From Branchiostoma floridae (lineage: Eukaryota > Chordata > Leptocardii > Amphioxiformes > Branchiostomatidae): 36,611 bases of DNA. This document shows, piece by piece, positions 8,341-19,276 of the stretch. A program made the translations under genes and the position numbers. Numbering within the stretch: the first letter of the stretch is position 1; each line of letters opens with the position of its first letter. The notes under the pieces were generated by a model. The model saw only the letters and a program-made list of their open reading frames with translations. It had not been told where the DNA came from and ran no database searches. The DNA lies in assembly GCF_000003815.2 (NCBI RefSeq), contig NW_023365773.1:504882-541492 (forward strand). Direction: 5' to 3'.

Positions 8341-9900
8341 AGTTATTACAGTCAGTTCTAAATGATCTGATCCGTCACCTTTAACCACCCCCAACTGCAT
8401 GCCAGACGATCGATAATTCAAGTGAATTATTATGCAAACATAGATACCCCTTCCCAATATTACATCAACATTCAAATACAATCCTTCAAGCCAAGCCCAA
8501 GCAAGTATAACATTACTACATCACCCATGATTAGCAACTTGCAAAGAAACAATCCTTACGGTAAAGTAAAAACATGGGACTGACGTCATTTAGAACTACC
8601 CGGATCATACAGGGAATTGCAGAATGAATCTTTTCTTACTATGACACACTCCGATTTTTTTTCACGATGAATTCATTAATTTTCAATCCGCATGCTGCAC
8701 ATTAAGTTTTACCAGTTCTAAATAGTTTATACCCTAGTAACGCCAGGAGCTGCATCGATATTCTTAAGGCTTCAGGTGAACCCTTACGCAAACAACTTGG
8801 ATTGAGGGCAGCGGCGTTCGCATGGGACTACAGCCCCCCCTCTTGTTCAAATAATTTGTGTTTGCATAAAAAGTTGCTGCTGTGATTGTAAACCTGCACA
8901 ATCCAGCATCCTCGGCTGCAAAACTGCTTTTTATTTCGTGCCAGTCTTCCATAAACCAGTCTACCAAAAACAAACCTGCAAACAGATCCCAGGATAGATA
9001 TTACATTCTTGCATTTCACACAGTCCTCGACTAGTCGGCTTTAATGACAGAGCTCAATTCATCATATCGATACAGCCACGGCATTACATTTTATGAAGAA
9101 GGTGTCATTTAGAAATGCCCGGATGTGGAGACCTGTAGACAGGAGCTTTCCTCACTATCCTTTGAGATTGCGATTAAGTTTTTTCTTCAATTTACAGCGA
9201 TAAAGTGACCGGTTTACTGATTAGTCGATTACAAATGCACTTTTGGCTAGTTCTAAATAACCTAATCTAATCTAATGTAATCTATTCCATAACGTTTGAT
9301 CACCCATAGCTGCATGCCAAACTATTGACAATTCAAGCGAATTGTGCAAACAAAAATACGCGTCCCTCCCAACATTCAATTGTAACCCTGCAAGCAGAGT
9401 TTGAACAAATATTACATTGCTGCAACTATCATAATCATTAACTCCATAGGCACAATCCTAAAATCTACAGGTAACTGATAGTGGTGCCGTGAAAATGAAT
9501 TTTTACATGATTTAATGACGTCCTTTAGAAATACAGAGATGTAGAGAATTGCAGAATTTTCTTTTTGGAAATACGTTTACGAAATACCAACTTCTAACGA
9601 TGGATTCTCTAATTGTTTGATCTGATTGTACACACAGTTTTGTCAGTTCTAAATAATCTAATCCATAACCTCTGACCACCAAAAGCTGCATAACTACTTC
9701 AAGTGAGTACACCCATAAACCCCCCCCCCTCCCTTCATGTTCAAAACAATCCTGCATGTAGAGGACGTGCCGAGCAAATATTACATTTCTGAAACTCCCA
9801 CAATCCTGGACTCCACAAGGTAAACTAATGATAACGGCACAGTCTACATGTTATGGAGATGACGTCATTCAAATGCCCGGATGTGGGGAATCCCCTTCTT
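8340..9900. repeat. Four degenerate tandem units upstream of copy 1
   Basis: Anchor gttctaaat followed by an agctgcat-like string recurs at about 8354, 8715, 9250 and 9647. Each unit also carries a C-rich tract plus ttcaa and aatcctgca-like string, then a cgtcattt/tagaaatgcccggatg-like string (8581, 9101, 9518, 9860). TGACGTCA is perfect at 8581 and 9860; the last unit ends in GGGGAATCCCC at 9885. Spacing is uneven (about 360, 535, 395), so the units have diverged and gained indels. Possibly a multiplied enhancer or promoter segment. Confidence 0.6.
9885..9895. promoter_or_regulatory. kB-like palindrome GGGGAATCCCC
   Basis: Fits the NF-kB/Rel consensus GGGRNWYYCC and lies 18 bp from a TGACGTCA at 9860-9867. 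The same pair occurs upstream of copy 2 at 26180-26199. Function is inferred. Confidence 0.45.
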
Positions 9901-10560
9901 ACAGGTAAGCGGTGCGAAACTTTCCCAGAACATTATGCCATATGCCACCTTGCCACAATGTCTACTTTTTTCCCAATCCAAGCTGAATTAAAAAAGACAA
10001 ATTCTGTACAAAATGTGCCATCGACAGATGAAAAAATATTTCTTTTATGTTCACAGCCCTGTTATGACTGTCTTCATACAAGGGAGCTTACAGGGGAGCT
10101 TTTTTCTCTGTATCAATCAAGAAGTTTCTTATCGTAAGTAAAGCAAAGATACTTACCTATTCATATCTCCCCATTACAAAGATCTAAAACTATAGGCTTT
10201 AAGTATTGAAATTCTTCTCGTAAGCTGACTACATGCTAATTACACCAATGCATTTTGCCACAAGTTAATGGAGTAGACTGCAAGATCTACGCATATACAT
10301 GTTATCGATAAGTCAAGTCGCTATAAAATACAATGTGGATCCCTATCCATAACTGTTACTGTACACAAACGCTTAATATGTTATCATTATGAAATTTCGC
10401 CCCCCTCCCCACCCTTCACGACAGGTGTAGTTAAAATGCTTCAATCTCCCTTACAAAGTAGAGATGTTTGTAGACCAGGGATATCTTATGATCTAAATAA
10501 ACTATTACAGTCATCATTTGCCCAGAAAGACCTGATTTATATGGAAGAAAAGACGACTTA
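9901..10560. other. Non-coding stretch
   Basis: Contains a plus-strand open frame (9853-10137) with no recognisable family and a composition like its surroundings. No other feature seen. Confidence 0.4.
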
Positions 10561-10561
10561 C

Positions 10562-10900
10562 CTGAAGGAAACTTTTATTTCCTGTTGGAACGCAGGCTGG
10601 CTAGGCGGGTACTAAGGTCAACATCAAGTAAAAAAAACGCAGTTCTTAAAGTCTCATGGCCACAACATTACTACATATGCACCAACTGATGCCTGCAAAC
10701 TTAAGTAGACTTACTAAACAGGGATTTTGTACATTGAAGTCCGTTTATCTGTAACAAAAGACGCGAAGAAACGGCGTAAAGGCAAAAGTCTGTGTTAGAA
10801 TGGCGTCATTGGAAATCACCCCGACTAGGACTTTGGTCAGTCACCTGCCTCAAGTAAACATTAGAAAGTGCCGCCCTCCCACTCACTCACGTACGACACA
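10562..10900 (-). promoter_or_regulatory. Putative copy 1 first (non-coding) exon and core promoter
   Basis: A strong minus-strand donor TTCAG/GTAAGTCG ends at 10562. Further upstream is gccgccctcc at 10870-10879, shared with the copy 2 upstream region (27089-27098), and a ggcgtcattggaa string near 10802 matching ggcgtcaatgggaa near 26372. Transcription start not visible; low confidence. Confidence 0.3.
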
Positions 10901-11400
10901 CAGGCCACACGAACTATAAATAAATCGTAGAGTGGTGTTGCCCCTGAAAAGATTTGAACATTGAACATAGCCAGAGGTAGTGTTACTCAGGTAGGAGGGC
11001 AGGGCACCTTACAAATACATACTGGTTAAAGACAGCATTATATTAAGTCGTACGTTGTTTAACAGTAGACAATTTAGCAAATCAATATGAGAATAATTAC
11101 TAGAGTTCAACGAACCCATCTCTTCGCCAAATAATCATGCCTTTATTTAAGACTTTAAGGTCTTATTCATGTATTACTAAATAGCAAATGACTGCATGAA
11201 CTGTGTTCCTCACAAACACACAAACATTACCAAAACCAGACTGTGACCTGACAGATGACCTGGTAGCATCCCTGGTCAATCAGAATTTCATGCTTGTCAA
11301 TTTAGACTTTCTCCCCAGTGTAAGGGCGTCCTCCAGCAAACCATCTGTATAACAGCTGTGTCCATAGATATAGGTCAAAATGAGATATATAGAGCACAGT
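10901..11400. other. Intergenic, nothing recognised
   Basis: No open frame with recognisable similarity and no clear repeat structure. Confidence 0.5.
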
Positions 11401-11409
11401 TTATTTCTG

Positions 11410-12440
11410 TTAATAAGTTTTGCTGCAGTACCTTAGGAAGCCGCTAGGGGGCCCACTATCATAATTTATCTTCGTTTTCCTGACCCCTACCCACCTACCA
11501 AATATCATCAGGATTTTTTCAAGGCTTCTCGAGTTATGCATTCCACAAACAAAAGGACGCACACACTCGGCCCGCTACCGTCCTAACGAAAAATGCTACG
11601 TCAACTATTTTCAAACACAACCTTCCTTTCCGCAGCCGCTACTTAAATACTAAATATCATGAAAATCCATACACAGCTTCTTGAGTTATATGCTGTTGGC
11701 ATGGATTTATGAACTTTCCTCATTAATTATGCAAATTAGCTACTGATTTGCATAATTGGTATTACATTGTATAAGTCATCACTCATTCTATCTACATACC
11801 GAAAATCCTGATGATCTGTTTACACGTTCTCAAGTTATCCTCGTCCAAAGTTTGAACGGAAATCGGTGCCTGCAGTTCCCCAAAAAGCCGCTAGGGGGTC
11901 CAAACTCACAGCACTTACTTTCTGTTTCAAGGGCTATCTACCACTCAAAAATCATGACCACAGCATGTCCAGAACACGAAGTGCCAAAATTAAAAGTTTT
12001 GCTGCAGTACCTTAGGCAGCCACTAGGGTGCCAATTATCGAACTTGACCTTTGTTTTCCTAACCCCAATCTTCCTAACAAATATAATCAGGATCCATTCA
12101 AGGGTTCTCGAGTTATCTTGCATACAGACAAACGCACTTACATACAAATCCCGCTACAGCACCATAGGTAAGAGCCAGGTAAACCATTTTCGCACTTGAC
12201 CTTCCTCTCCAAAACCGCTACACACCTACCAAGTTTCGTGAAAATCGCCCAGCTAGATTTTGACTTATGCTGCCAAAAACAAACCGCAAAAAACATACCA
12301 AGCTCGCTGCAGTACCGTAGGAGAACGCCAGGTAAACCGTTGTCAAACTTGGCATTCCTTTCGACAACTGCTACACACCTACCAAAAATCACAAAGTTCC
12401 ATCCACAATTTCTCGAGTTATATGCTGTTGACCTACATAC
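11410..12440. repeat. Cluster of a dispersed ~130-300 bp repeat
   Basis: The string gctgcagtacc-taggaagccgctaggggg recurs in variants at about 11423, 11870, 12000 and 12306. Each copy is followed by an aacttgaccttc-ttttcc segment, cctaccaaatatcatcaggat, and ctcgagttat. Half-units with ccaggtaaacc replace the cgctaggggg part at about 12175 and 12330. Looks like an old nested tandem or dispersed element. Open frames at 11756-12199, 12196-12555 and 12260-12598 fall inside it and are not treated as genes. Confidence 0.65.
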
Positions 12441-12639
12441 AGACCCAAGTCAGCAATCTCATACTCTTCTTGGCGAAGAGAATGAAACTCAAATCCATGC
12501 GATTTCGAATTCAGCCAGCAGCCAGACGGTCTCAAATTTTACCGATGAATCCTAACAATATCTTTTTTCATAAAGGTCCCCAAAACCATCGAGGGTGAAC
12601 TCTTATGAAATCTATCCTGTGTTAGCCACATGGTACCTA

Positions 12640-12945
12640 AAGCTTTTCAACGATTGATAAGGAACGTGTTCAGAAGCACACGATGCATGGTAGTATGGCC
12701 GATATTACTTATATTCCGGTGTTTCAAATATTATGTTTTTTTAAATCTATTTTCTCTAAGATAAGGACAATGCACTCAAGGGACTAATTTATTTCAACAT
12801 TGGTTTTATGGTAAGAATCGTTGTCAGGGCACAAGATGCGTTGGTGCCTGATATGTTATGATATGTTTCAAATATTATGTTTGTTTTTAATTATTTGCCC
12901 CAAGATAAGGACAATATGGCAAGGCACTCAAGTGAAAAACTTTGA
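12640..12945. repeat. Tandem duplication, ~140-bp unit
   Basis: Two adjacent copies share tttcaa, tgtttcaaatattatgtttt, aagataaggacaat and gcactcaag, at roughly 12650-12780 and 12795-12935. Moderately diverged. Confidence 0.6.
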
Positions 12946-14440
12946 AATCCAGTGTACCGCTTCGCAGACTTGAAACAGAAAGTACCCCGTCACAATCATT
13001 CACCGATGTGACCTTGCGAAGTACTATGGTAAAATATTTCTATGGTACCGCTACATCAAAAAATAGTTTACACAAGACATCACATATGAAATACATTTTC
13101 CCAACAGAATAACTACATATAAATGCATTACCTAACAGTCATATCGAACTGAATACACCATGATGATGTGGCTACCGTATCATCTAGCCTCTACCAGGCT
13201 CCGTATCATCCACCGTTGCACTGTTTAGTAACCTAAACACCTTACAGCATTTTGAAAGGAAATTGATTCTGTTGGTTGATAAACGGACATAAACACCATT
13301 GCAGTTGTTTAGATTCTGCTTCTATGATACATTACCTTTGAAATTATGATACAACCGCTTTTTATAAAACGATAATTGTGGACCGATTTCAGTGTTAAAA
13401 AGTACAAAGAAAAGCAAATATGACTAAATGTATCCTTAAAGTACTCAGAACAGACAAGACTTGATGCAAACACGAATGTAGGCGGCGCTTCGAAGGATGT
13501 GAGGAGAGCTCCACCCCCGCACTTATACATCGGTCCTTTCTGTACCAACGCGCGTTGTGAAAACTCTTACAAGTAATTCTACATGCACGGGAAGATTTTC
13601 AGACCGGTTTGTGCGATTGTTCACTTTCTTTAAGTGTAATGCCTGGAATATTCTCGCGTTTTAGAAGGTAAGAGTACATACCCTATGAGAGCCTAATCTG
13701 CAGTACCGTTCCCGGCCGTATCATGAAAAGTGGCGAAGGAGACCGTCAAATTGCCAAATTTTTGTCTTTTCGGGAATGGGGAAATGGCGAAAGACTCGCA
13801 AAGGGGTTTGAAGTTTTGAGGCTTATTTACCTTGAACTTGAAACTTTGACAATTTTGAACCACTTATAACAATATCTTAACACATTTCGCTGAAAACATA
13901 ACTGGATGTTTGTTAATATATTATACGTTTGTCTCGCAATTCACCAATAAAAGTGTATGCGTGTACATTTCCTGTAGATTGTCGTTTTCGAAATAGTGGC
14001 CATATCATGATTTCAATCGTAATATATGAAATATGTATATGTTAACGTAATAATGTTTATATGTCTGTTTATCGATGAATATAATCAATTCCCTTTCAAA
14101 ATGCTGTAAGGTGTTTGGGGTAACTAACCTGTGCAAAGGTGGGTGTAATGGTAACTATATTGTCATAATTTATTCATTTTTGGATTTTTCCGAAATTTCA
14201 TTTTCTCACTTCAGCTATATGATACCAATGAAAAAGCCAGACTAGTCCATTAATAAAATCGCACACGCACATGTCGTTACAAAAATATTTATTTTCATTC
14301 CTGTACAAAACATACACACTATGGTAATTAAGCGAATATGTACATTTAATCTAATAGATCTTTAACTACATGTACAATGTAACATAAAATATGTACAGTA
14401 TATATACAACACAAGAGATAGATCTAAAAGAACTGTCTCT
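12946..14440. other. Spacer partly homologous to the copy 2-copy 3 spacer
   Basis: 13690-13830 matches 27845-27935 (cctaatctgcag, tttttgtcttttcggga versus tttttcgactttttggga). 14280-14400 matches 28479-28600 (tctttaactaca, tatgtacagt). No coding signal recognised. The homology shows that the gene duplication included intergenic DNA. Confidence 0.5.
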
Positions 14441-14780
14441 TATAGAATGTATGTATCTTTGACAGAATCACAATTTGATAAGTTCCTTTCGAAGTCACGA
14501 AGAACGCTCTTATCGCGAATAACAAAGTTATGCTTTACGTTAACATCACACGGATTATACTATACATTTATAATAACAACGGTGGTAATGAAGGAATGTA
14601 TGCAATTCAATGATCTTGAACTAAACATTGTTATGTGCATTTTATATACAGTAATAGATACAAATAAACATACATTCTGTTACAGTATGATTCAGCTCTG
14701 ACAAATTACAAATCTAGAACTCTGACAAAGTTACAAATGTTGCTGTGTTTTCTACTTAACATGGATGGCATTAACATCCG

Positions 14781-15222
14781 TGTCCAAAGCAAATTGAAGA
14801 TGAATTTCGCTTTGTCATGATGTGCAGTAGGTACAATGTTTCACGTAATGAGTTATTCACATTCCTCGAATTAAATACAACAGATTTTAAGAGACTCAAT
14901 GCTACAGGCAGATTTGATTATATATTCAGATGTAACAACTCCCACAATGCTAAAATAGGTAAATATATAAAAGACTGCTTTGTCATAAGAAAAAATGCCG
15001 AAATTCATAATTAGCCCCACTCAATTGTAATACAATATTTAGGCTAGCTCTTATTGTTCTAGAAATTAGGATATCAATTTCATTCTATATTCATAATCTG
15101 CATATATACTATGTTTGATACTTGTTTTAGTAATTAGGATGATAAGTGTGCTTCTTCTTTTTTTCTTGCCTGTGATACATTGTACGGTGTACGATCGTTG
15201 CGCAATAAAGTTCTTCTTCTTC
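14781..15222 (+). mobile_element. LINE (non-LTR retrotransposon) 3' end fragment
   Basis: An open stretch from 14781 to the stop after 15011 codes CPKQIEDEFRFVMMCSRYNV, then SRNELFTFLE and IGKYIKDCFVIRK. The C-x(n)-EDE-[FH]-x-F-xxx-C-xx-Y-xxx-R-xx-LF pattern and the closing G-K-[YF]-[IL] tail match the extreme C-terminus of invertebrate CR1/L2/jockey-like ORF2 proteins. A 3' tail follows with AATAAA near 15204 and a (ttc)n run. The reverse transcriptase and endonuclease parts are missing, as usual for 5'-truncated copies. Family assignment is by eye. Confidence 0.55.
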
Positions 15223-15794
15223 TATCTACAAAGAGATTTACAAGGAACTTGTCACCAGTAGACTTAGCGCAAAGATAAGCTTGTTGGAGATGGGGACTGA
15301 GTTGGAAAAAGCTAAATGAATTGGGCATAACAATACACGGCAATTATCTACAGTGTCAAACCCCTTCAGAAGAGTACTTGTTCCGGGTTTCCCTACGTAA
15401 TGTGATATATTTATGAAGAGGAAGGAATGCAACGAAAAATATGTACATTTGTCTCCCTTTATTTGGGGAAATATAGGTGTACTCAATCCCTGATTATCAA
15501 TCACCGTTCACGCGTCTTTTATGTGCAGATGATGTATAGGAGACGCTTGATGTTTGGATGACTTCCAGACTATTTGTGTCTTGAAGTTGATATTACTCAA
15601 GGTCATTCAGTGTCAAAAGTAAGGAATGCTTTAACTTGGTTCCATGTCAGGAGCCACCAAGGTGCGTGATGCCTACCGTTATTGGTCAGTAGTGAAGATA
15701 ACTTTTATGATGGATGTCAGCTGTATTGTTTATATCATTATGGGGAACACACGGAACACGAGCTGTCAGGAGAGAGAGACAACCTAAAGTTGCA
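15223..15794 (-). other. Copy 2 3' UTR and downstream DNA
   Basis: Lies after the copy 2 stop codon. A minus-strand AATAAA at 15458-15463, about 330 nt past the stop, is a plausible polyadenylation signal. No other open frame is recognised here. Confidence 0.45.
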
Positions 15795-18700
15795 TCAGCT
15801 GCGGATTGTTTGATCGTCGACCTTTGTGATCAAAACCCGCAGCTGTCCGACCTGTACGCGTATTAAACCTGTGTCCCTTCTCAACTCCCGCCACTGCTGT
15901 TCCTCCCTCCGTACATCCTCCCCACCTGATTCCACAGCCACGCCCACATCAGCCTGGCTGCCGTCATACAGGAGTGTGTAACCACTGTAAGCCTTTCCCT
16001 TCATGGTTCTCACAAAATCTCTGACCCCTTCAGCACTGAACCTGTTACCATCCTGGTCGACTCTCTTTACATCTGTCCTAACCTTCAGCCATGCAGCTAT
16101 GGTGGGGAGGGACTCGTCACGGATGGAATTGTGTTCAATATCTACACGTGTCAGGAAGGGAAGGTTGATGAAGGCAGCTGTCAGTTCTCCAACATCAGAC
16201 AATTTGTTATATTTAAGGTCCACCTTCTTCAGGTTCTGACATGCGCCAAGACCTTCAGCAAGACCAGGTACTGCCTCATCACTAATGGCATTGTAACTGA
16301 GATCTATCTCCTCCAAGTTGGGGAGGGGAGGTAAGAAGTCTCCCCTGTCAGAAAACTTGTTATGGCTAAGGTTCACCTTCTTCAGTTTCTGACATGAACC
16401 TAGACATTCAGCAAGACCCGACACTGCCTCATCACTAATGGCATTGTGGCTGAGATCTATCTCCTCCAATAGAGACAGGTTTTTAAGCATCTGAGTTAAG
16501 AGTCTTATCATGTTGTCCGATGACCAGTCCTGCAGCTTCAGCTTCAGCTTCTTTAACCGATGTCCATGCAGCTGGTTGATGTGTTCAGCCTCCTCCTCCC
16601 CCTGACAGCTGACACAAAGCGCTAACTCCTGCAGGTTGGGCAGCTGTGGGAGGAACTGCAGTAGAAGGTGAACTGCACTAACGGGTAGTGGAGGAACTTT
16701 CCGCCCAAAGAACTCTCCGGAATTGAGTTCAAGTTTTGTTATCTGGCTGGCATCTGTTCTGCGTGTGAGGAGAGACCGAAGATCGGATGATATGCTGAAA
16801 TTGTTTTCAATCTTCACCAGCAGCTGTTGCAATTGTTCTAACAACAAAAGCAGTACTCCTTTATTGGAGACGTCATTATCGCAGAGATTGACAGTCCTCA
16901 AGTTCGGACATGAAATAAAGTATTTAGCAAGACCAGGCATTGCCTTATCACTAATGGCATTGTGACTGAGATCTATCTCCTCCAAGTTGGGGAGGGCAGG
17001 TAAGAAGTCTCCCCTATCAGATAACTTGTTATGACTAAGGTCCACATTTTTCAGCTTCTGACATGAAACAAGACCTTCAGAAAGACTAGTCACTGCCTCA
17101 TCAGTTAAGTCACTGTGACTGAGATCTATCTTCTCCAAGCTCTGGCAAGCATTCTTTCTGTTTAAGAGTAGAGACAAGAGATCGTCACTGATGTTGTTCC
17201 CAGTAGTATCCACTTGCATACGTTTGCATCGATCCTGTAGTAGCAAGAACAACGCTCCCTTGGAGATCTTGTTATACTCGAGATGGACATGCTTCAGATT
17301 CTGACATGACCGAAGTCCTTTTGCAAGTCTAGGCACTGCCTTATTACTAATGGCATTGTGACTTAGATCTATTTTCTCCAAGTTGGGGAGGGATGGTAAG
17401 AAGTCTCCCCTGTCTGACAGCTGGTTATGACTAAAGTTCACCTTCTTCAGATTCTGACATGAGCTAAGGCCTTCAGAAAGACCAGGCACTGCCTCGTCAC
17501 TAATGACATTGTGACTGAGATCTATCTCCTCCAAGTTTTGGAAAGTCTGTAATTGCCCGAAAAGAGGTTTGATATCCTGACATGTCAACTCACAGTTGGT
17601 ACAACACAATATTTCAAGCGGAGGAGACTTCCCAGCCTCTGTGCTCTTAGCGGGTAGATATGCCAGACCTTGAAATAACATTGACCAAGCGAAGATGCTG
17701 GTGTTAGGTAGGAAATCCAATTTTAATTCAACTAGGGATTGCAGACTTTGGAAATACGTCACAATGTTTTCAGCTGTGATGTCTGGTATTCCATTGACTC
17801 TTCCCATCGATCCTGTGGGACACCTACCTCGAACAGTTAACCGTTTGATGTCGAAAGGGCGGAAGGATAGAATTCCCGGCCAGGTATCACAGGGGGTTTT
17901 ACACTGTAAGGTAAATGTTGCATAAACCACCGACAACACACACTTATCAGTACACCAGCATTCAGTAAATTCCACATTTTCAAGCTTGTGAAGGCAACTC
18001 AAAATGTTCATGGCCTTTCCAACTTCCTCCCTGCTCATGTCTCTAACTGCAATGACAACGGTCGTGATGTTTGGAGTAAACAACAGTGATTTAGACAGGT
18101 TACCGAGGGCACCCTCAAAGAATGTTCCTAACCTGACAGTCATCTTTTGTAAGGAGGAAGCGTGCTGCAAATACCGGTGAATGGTTTCAACATCAATTTC
18201 TTTGTCATTTTGGGCAAATTTGCATTCTTTAATGAAACTATCCTTGTCTGTAGAAATATCTGGCATACATTCAAAGAGAGGCAGATAACTGAGTAATTTG
18301 ACTTGATTGACATGGTCAACGTTTGATACGGGTTTTCGTCTAAAAGGATACTGTTCAAGTACGTCTCGGATACTTCTGTTTTCTGGAAGCCTTATTGTTT
18401 GAATAAATGTTGTAGTTCTGATGAGTTGTGTCAAGCAGTGGAGGCCATGATGGGAGATTTCAGGGAGAGCAGACAAGTCTAGAGTTTGGTCAGGAAATAG
18501 ATTCTCCATGAAAGATGACAAAGCTTCTAGTTGGTTAGATTCTGCTGTAGTTTTCACTACCAAGAGTCGGTAATTAAAGTCGTCAGATCCCCCCACCTGT
18601 TGCATGATTAATGTTACAAACTGTGACAGGTATGTTGGAGGAGAGTCTGCCATGCCCAGGAGGTGAGCAAGGCTGTAACAGGTGATGGGCAGGTGGGCTG

Positions 18701-19276
18701 ACTTCTCAGCACAAACTCTCAGGAGTTCTGTACAGTCAGTCTGGGTTCTGACTGTGTGTGCTACCCACACTGCCATGAGGTATTGCCGTATGCTGTCATG
18801 TACAAACTGGAAGGCATCCTCTGCTTCACTAGAATCAACTGGTTTTAACCAACCCAGGTCTAACTGTTGACTGTCACTCCCTTCTAATTGGCTTTTGTAA
18901 ACATACACTGAATTGTGCTTTTTGTGATTTTCGAAAGCAGCTTTGCCTACCATAAAACAGATGTTTTCATACACAGTCTTGAATTGGCCATCGTCGATAT
19001 CATTCTCAGAAACGTACTGCTTCTTAGTAACAAATTCTACAAAATTTGCTAATGATCTAGGAAAGCTTTGATAGTGTTTCCAGTATTCACACAAGTAAGA
19101 GTGGAAAAACCTGTCCCTGATGAGGTGCTTAACCAGTAAGTTACTTGGCCAGCTCTGCTGGAGAGACCTTGTCGTGTCTTCGTCAGTCTTGAAGAAGTCT
19201 TGGAGACAGTCATTCCAGGCCAAGGCGTCTTCACCGGTTGGATACATGGACGGGCTGACTTGACTGGTGTGGGAAC
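15795..19276 (-). CDS. Copy 2 exon 16: NLR HD1-winged helix-HD2 plus LRRs and C-terminal cap
   Basis: Last exon, 3482 nt, ending TGA at 15795-15797. Starts GSHTSQVSPSMYPTGEDALAW. Residues about 924-955 (LIRDRFFHSYLC, FPRSLANFVEFV) match helical domain 1 of NACHT proteins; VYENICFMVGKAAF fits the winged helix; FQFVHDSIRQYLMAVW at about 1028 is the HD2 signature. Weaker LRRs follow, then strong RI-type repeats LEEIDLSHNAISDEAVPGL alternating with LKKVNLSHNKLSDRGDFLP (51-residue pairs), interrupted by a divergent copy 2-specific block (about 16490-16830). The cap (AEGVRDFVRTMKG, TLLYDGSQAD, then RVQVGQLRVLI) ends the protein. Confidence 0.88.

Noticed and set aside
8764-9019. Minus-strand overlapping short open frames
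   Set aside because: Lie inside the degenerate tandem array and are not conserved between units.
11756-12598. Overlapping open frames on the plus strand
   Set aside because: They lie in a repeat cluster and their translations show no family features.
14447-14701. Plus-strand open frame just before the LINE tail
   Set aside because: AT-rich, no match to LINE ORF2 features, and part of the neighbourhood aligns to the other intergenic spacer.
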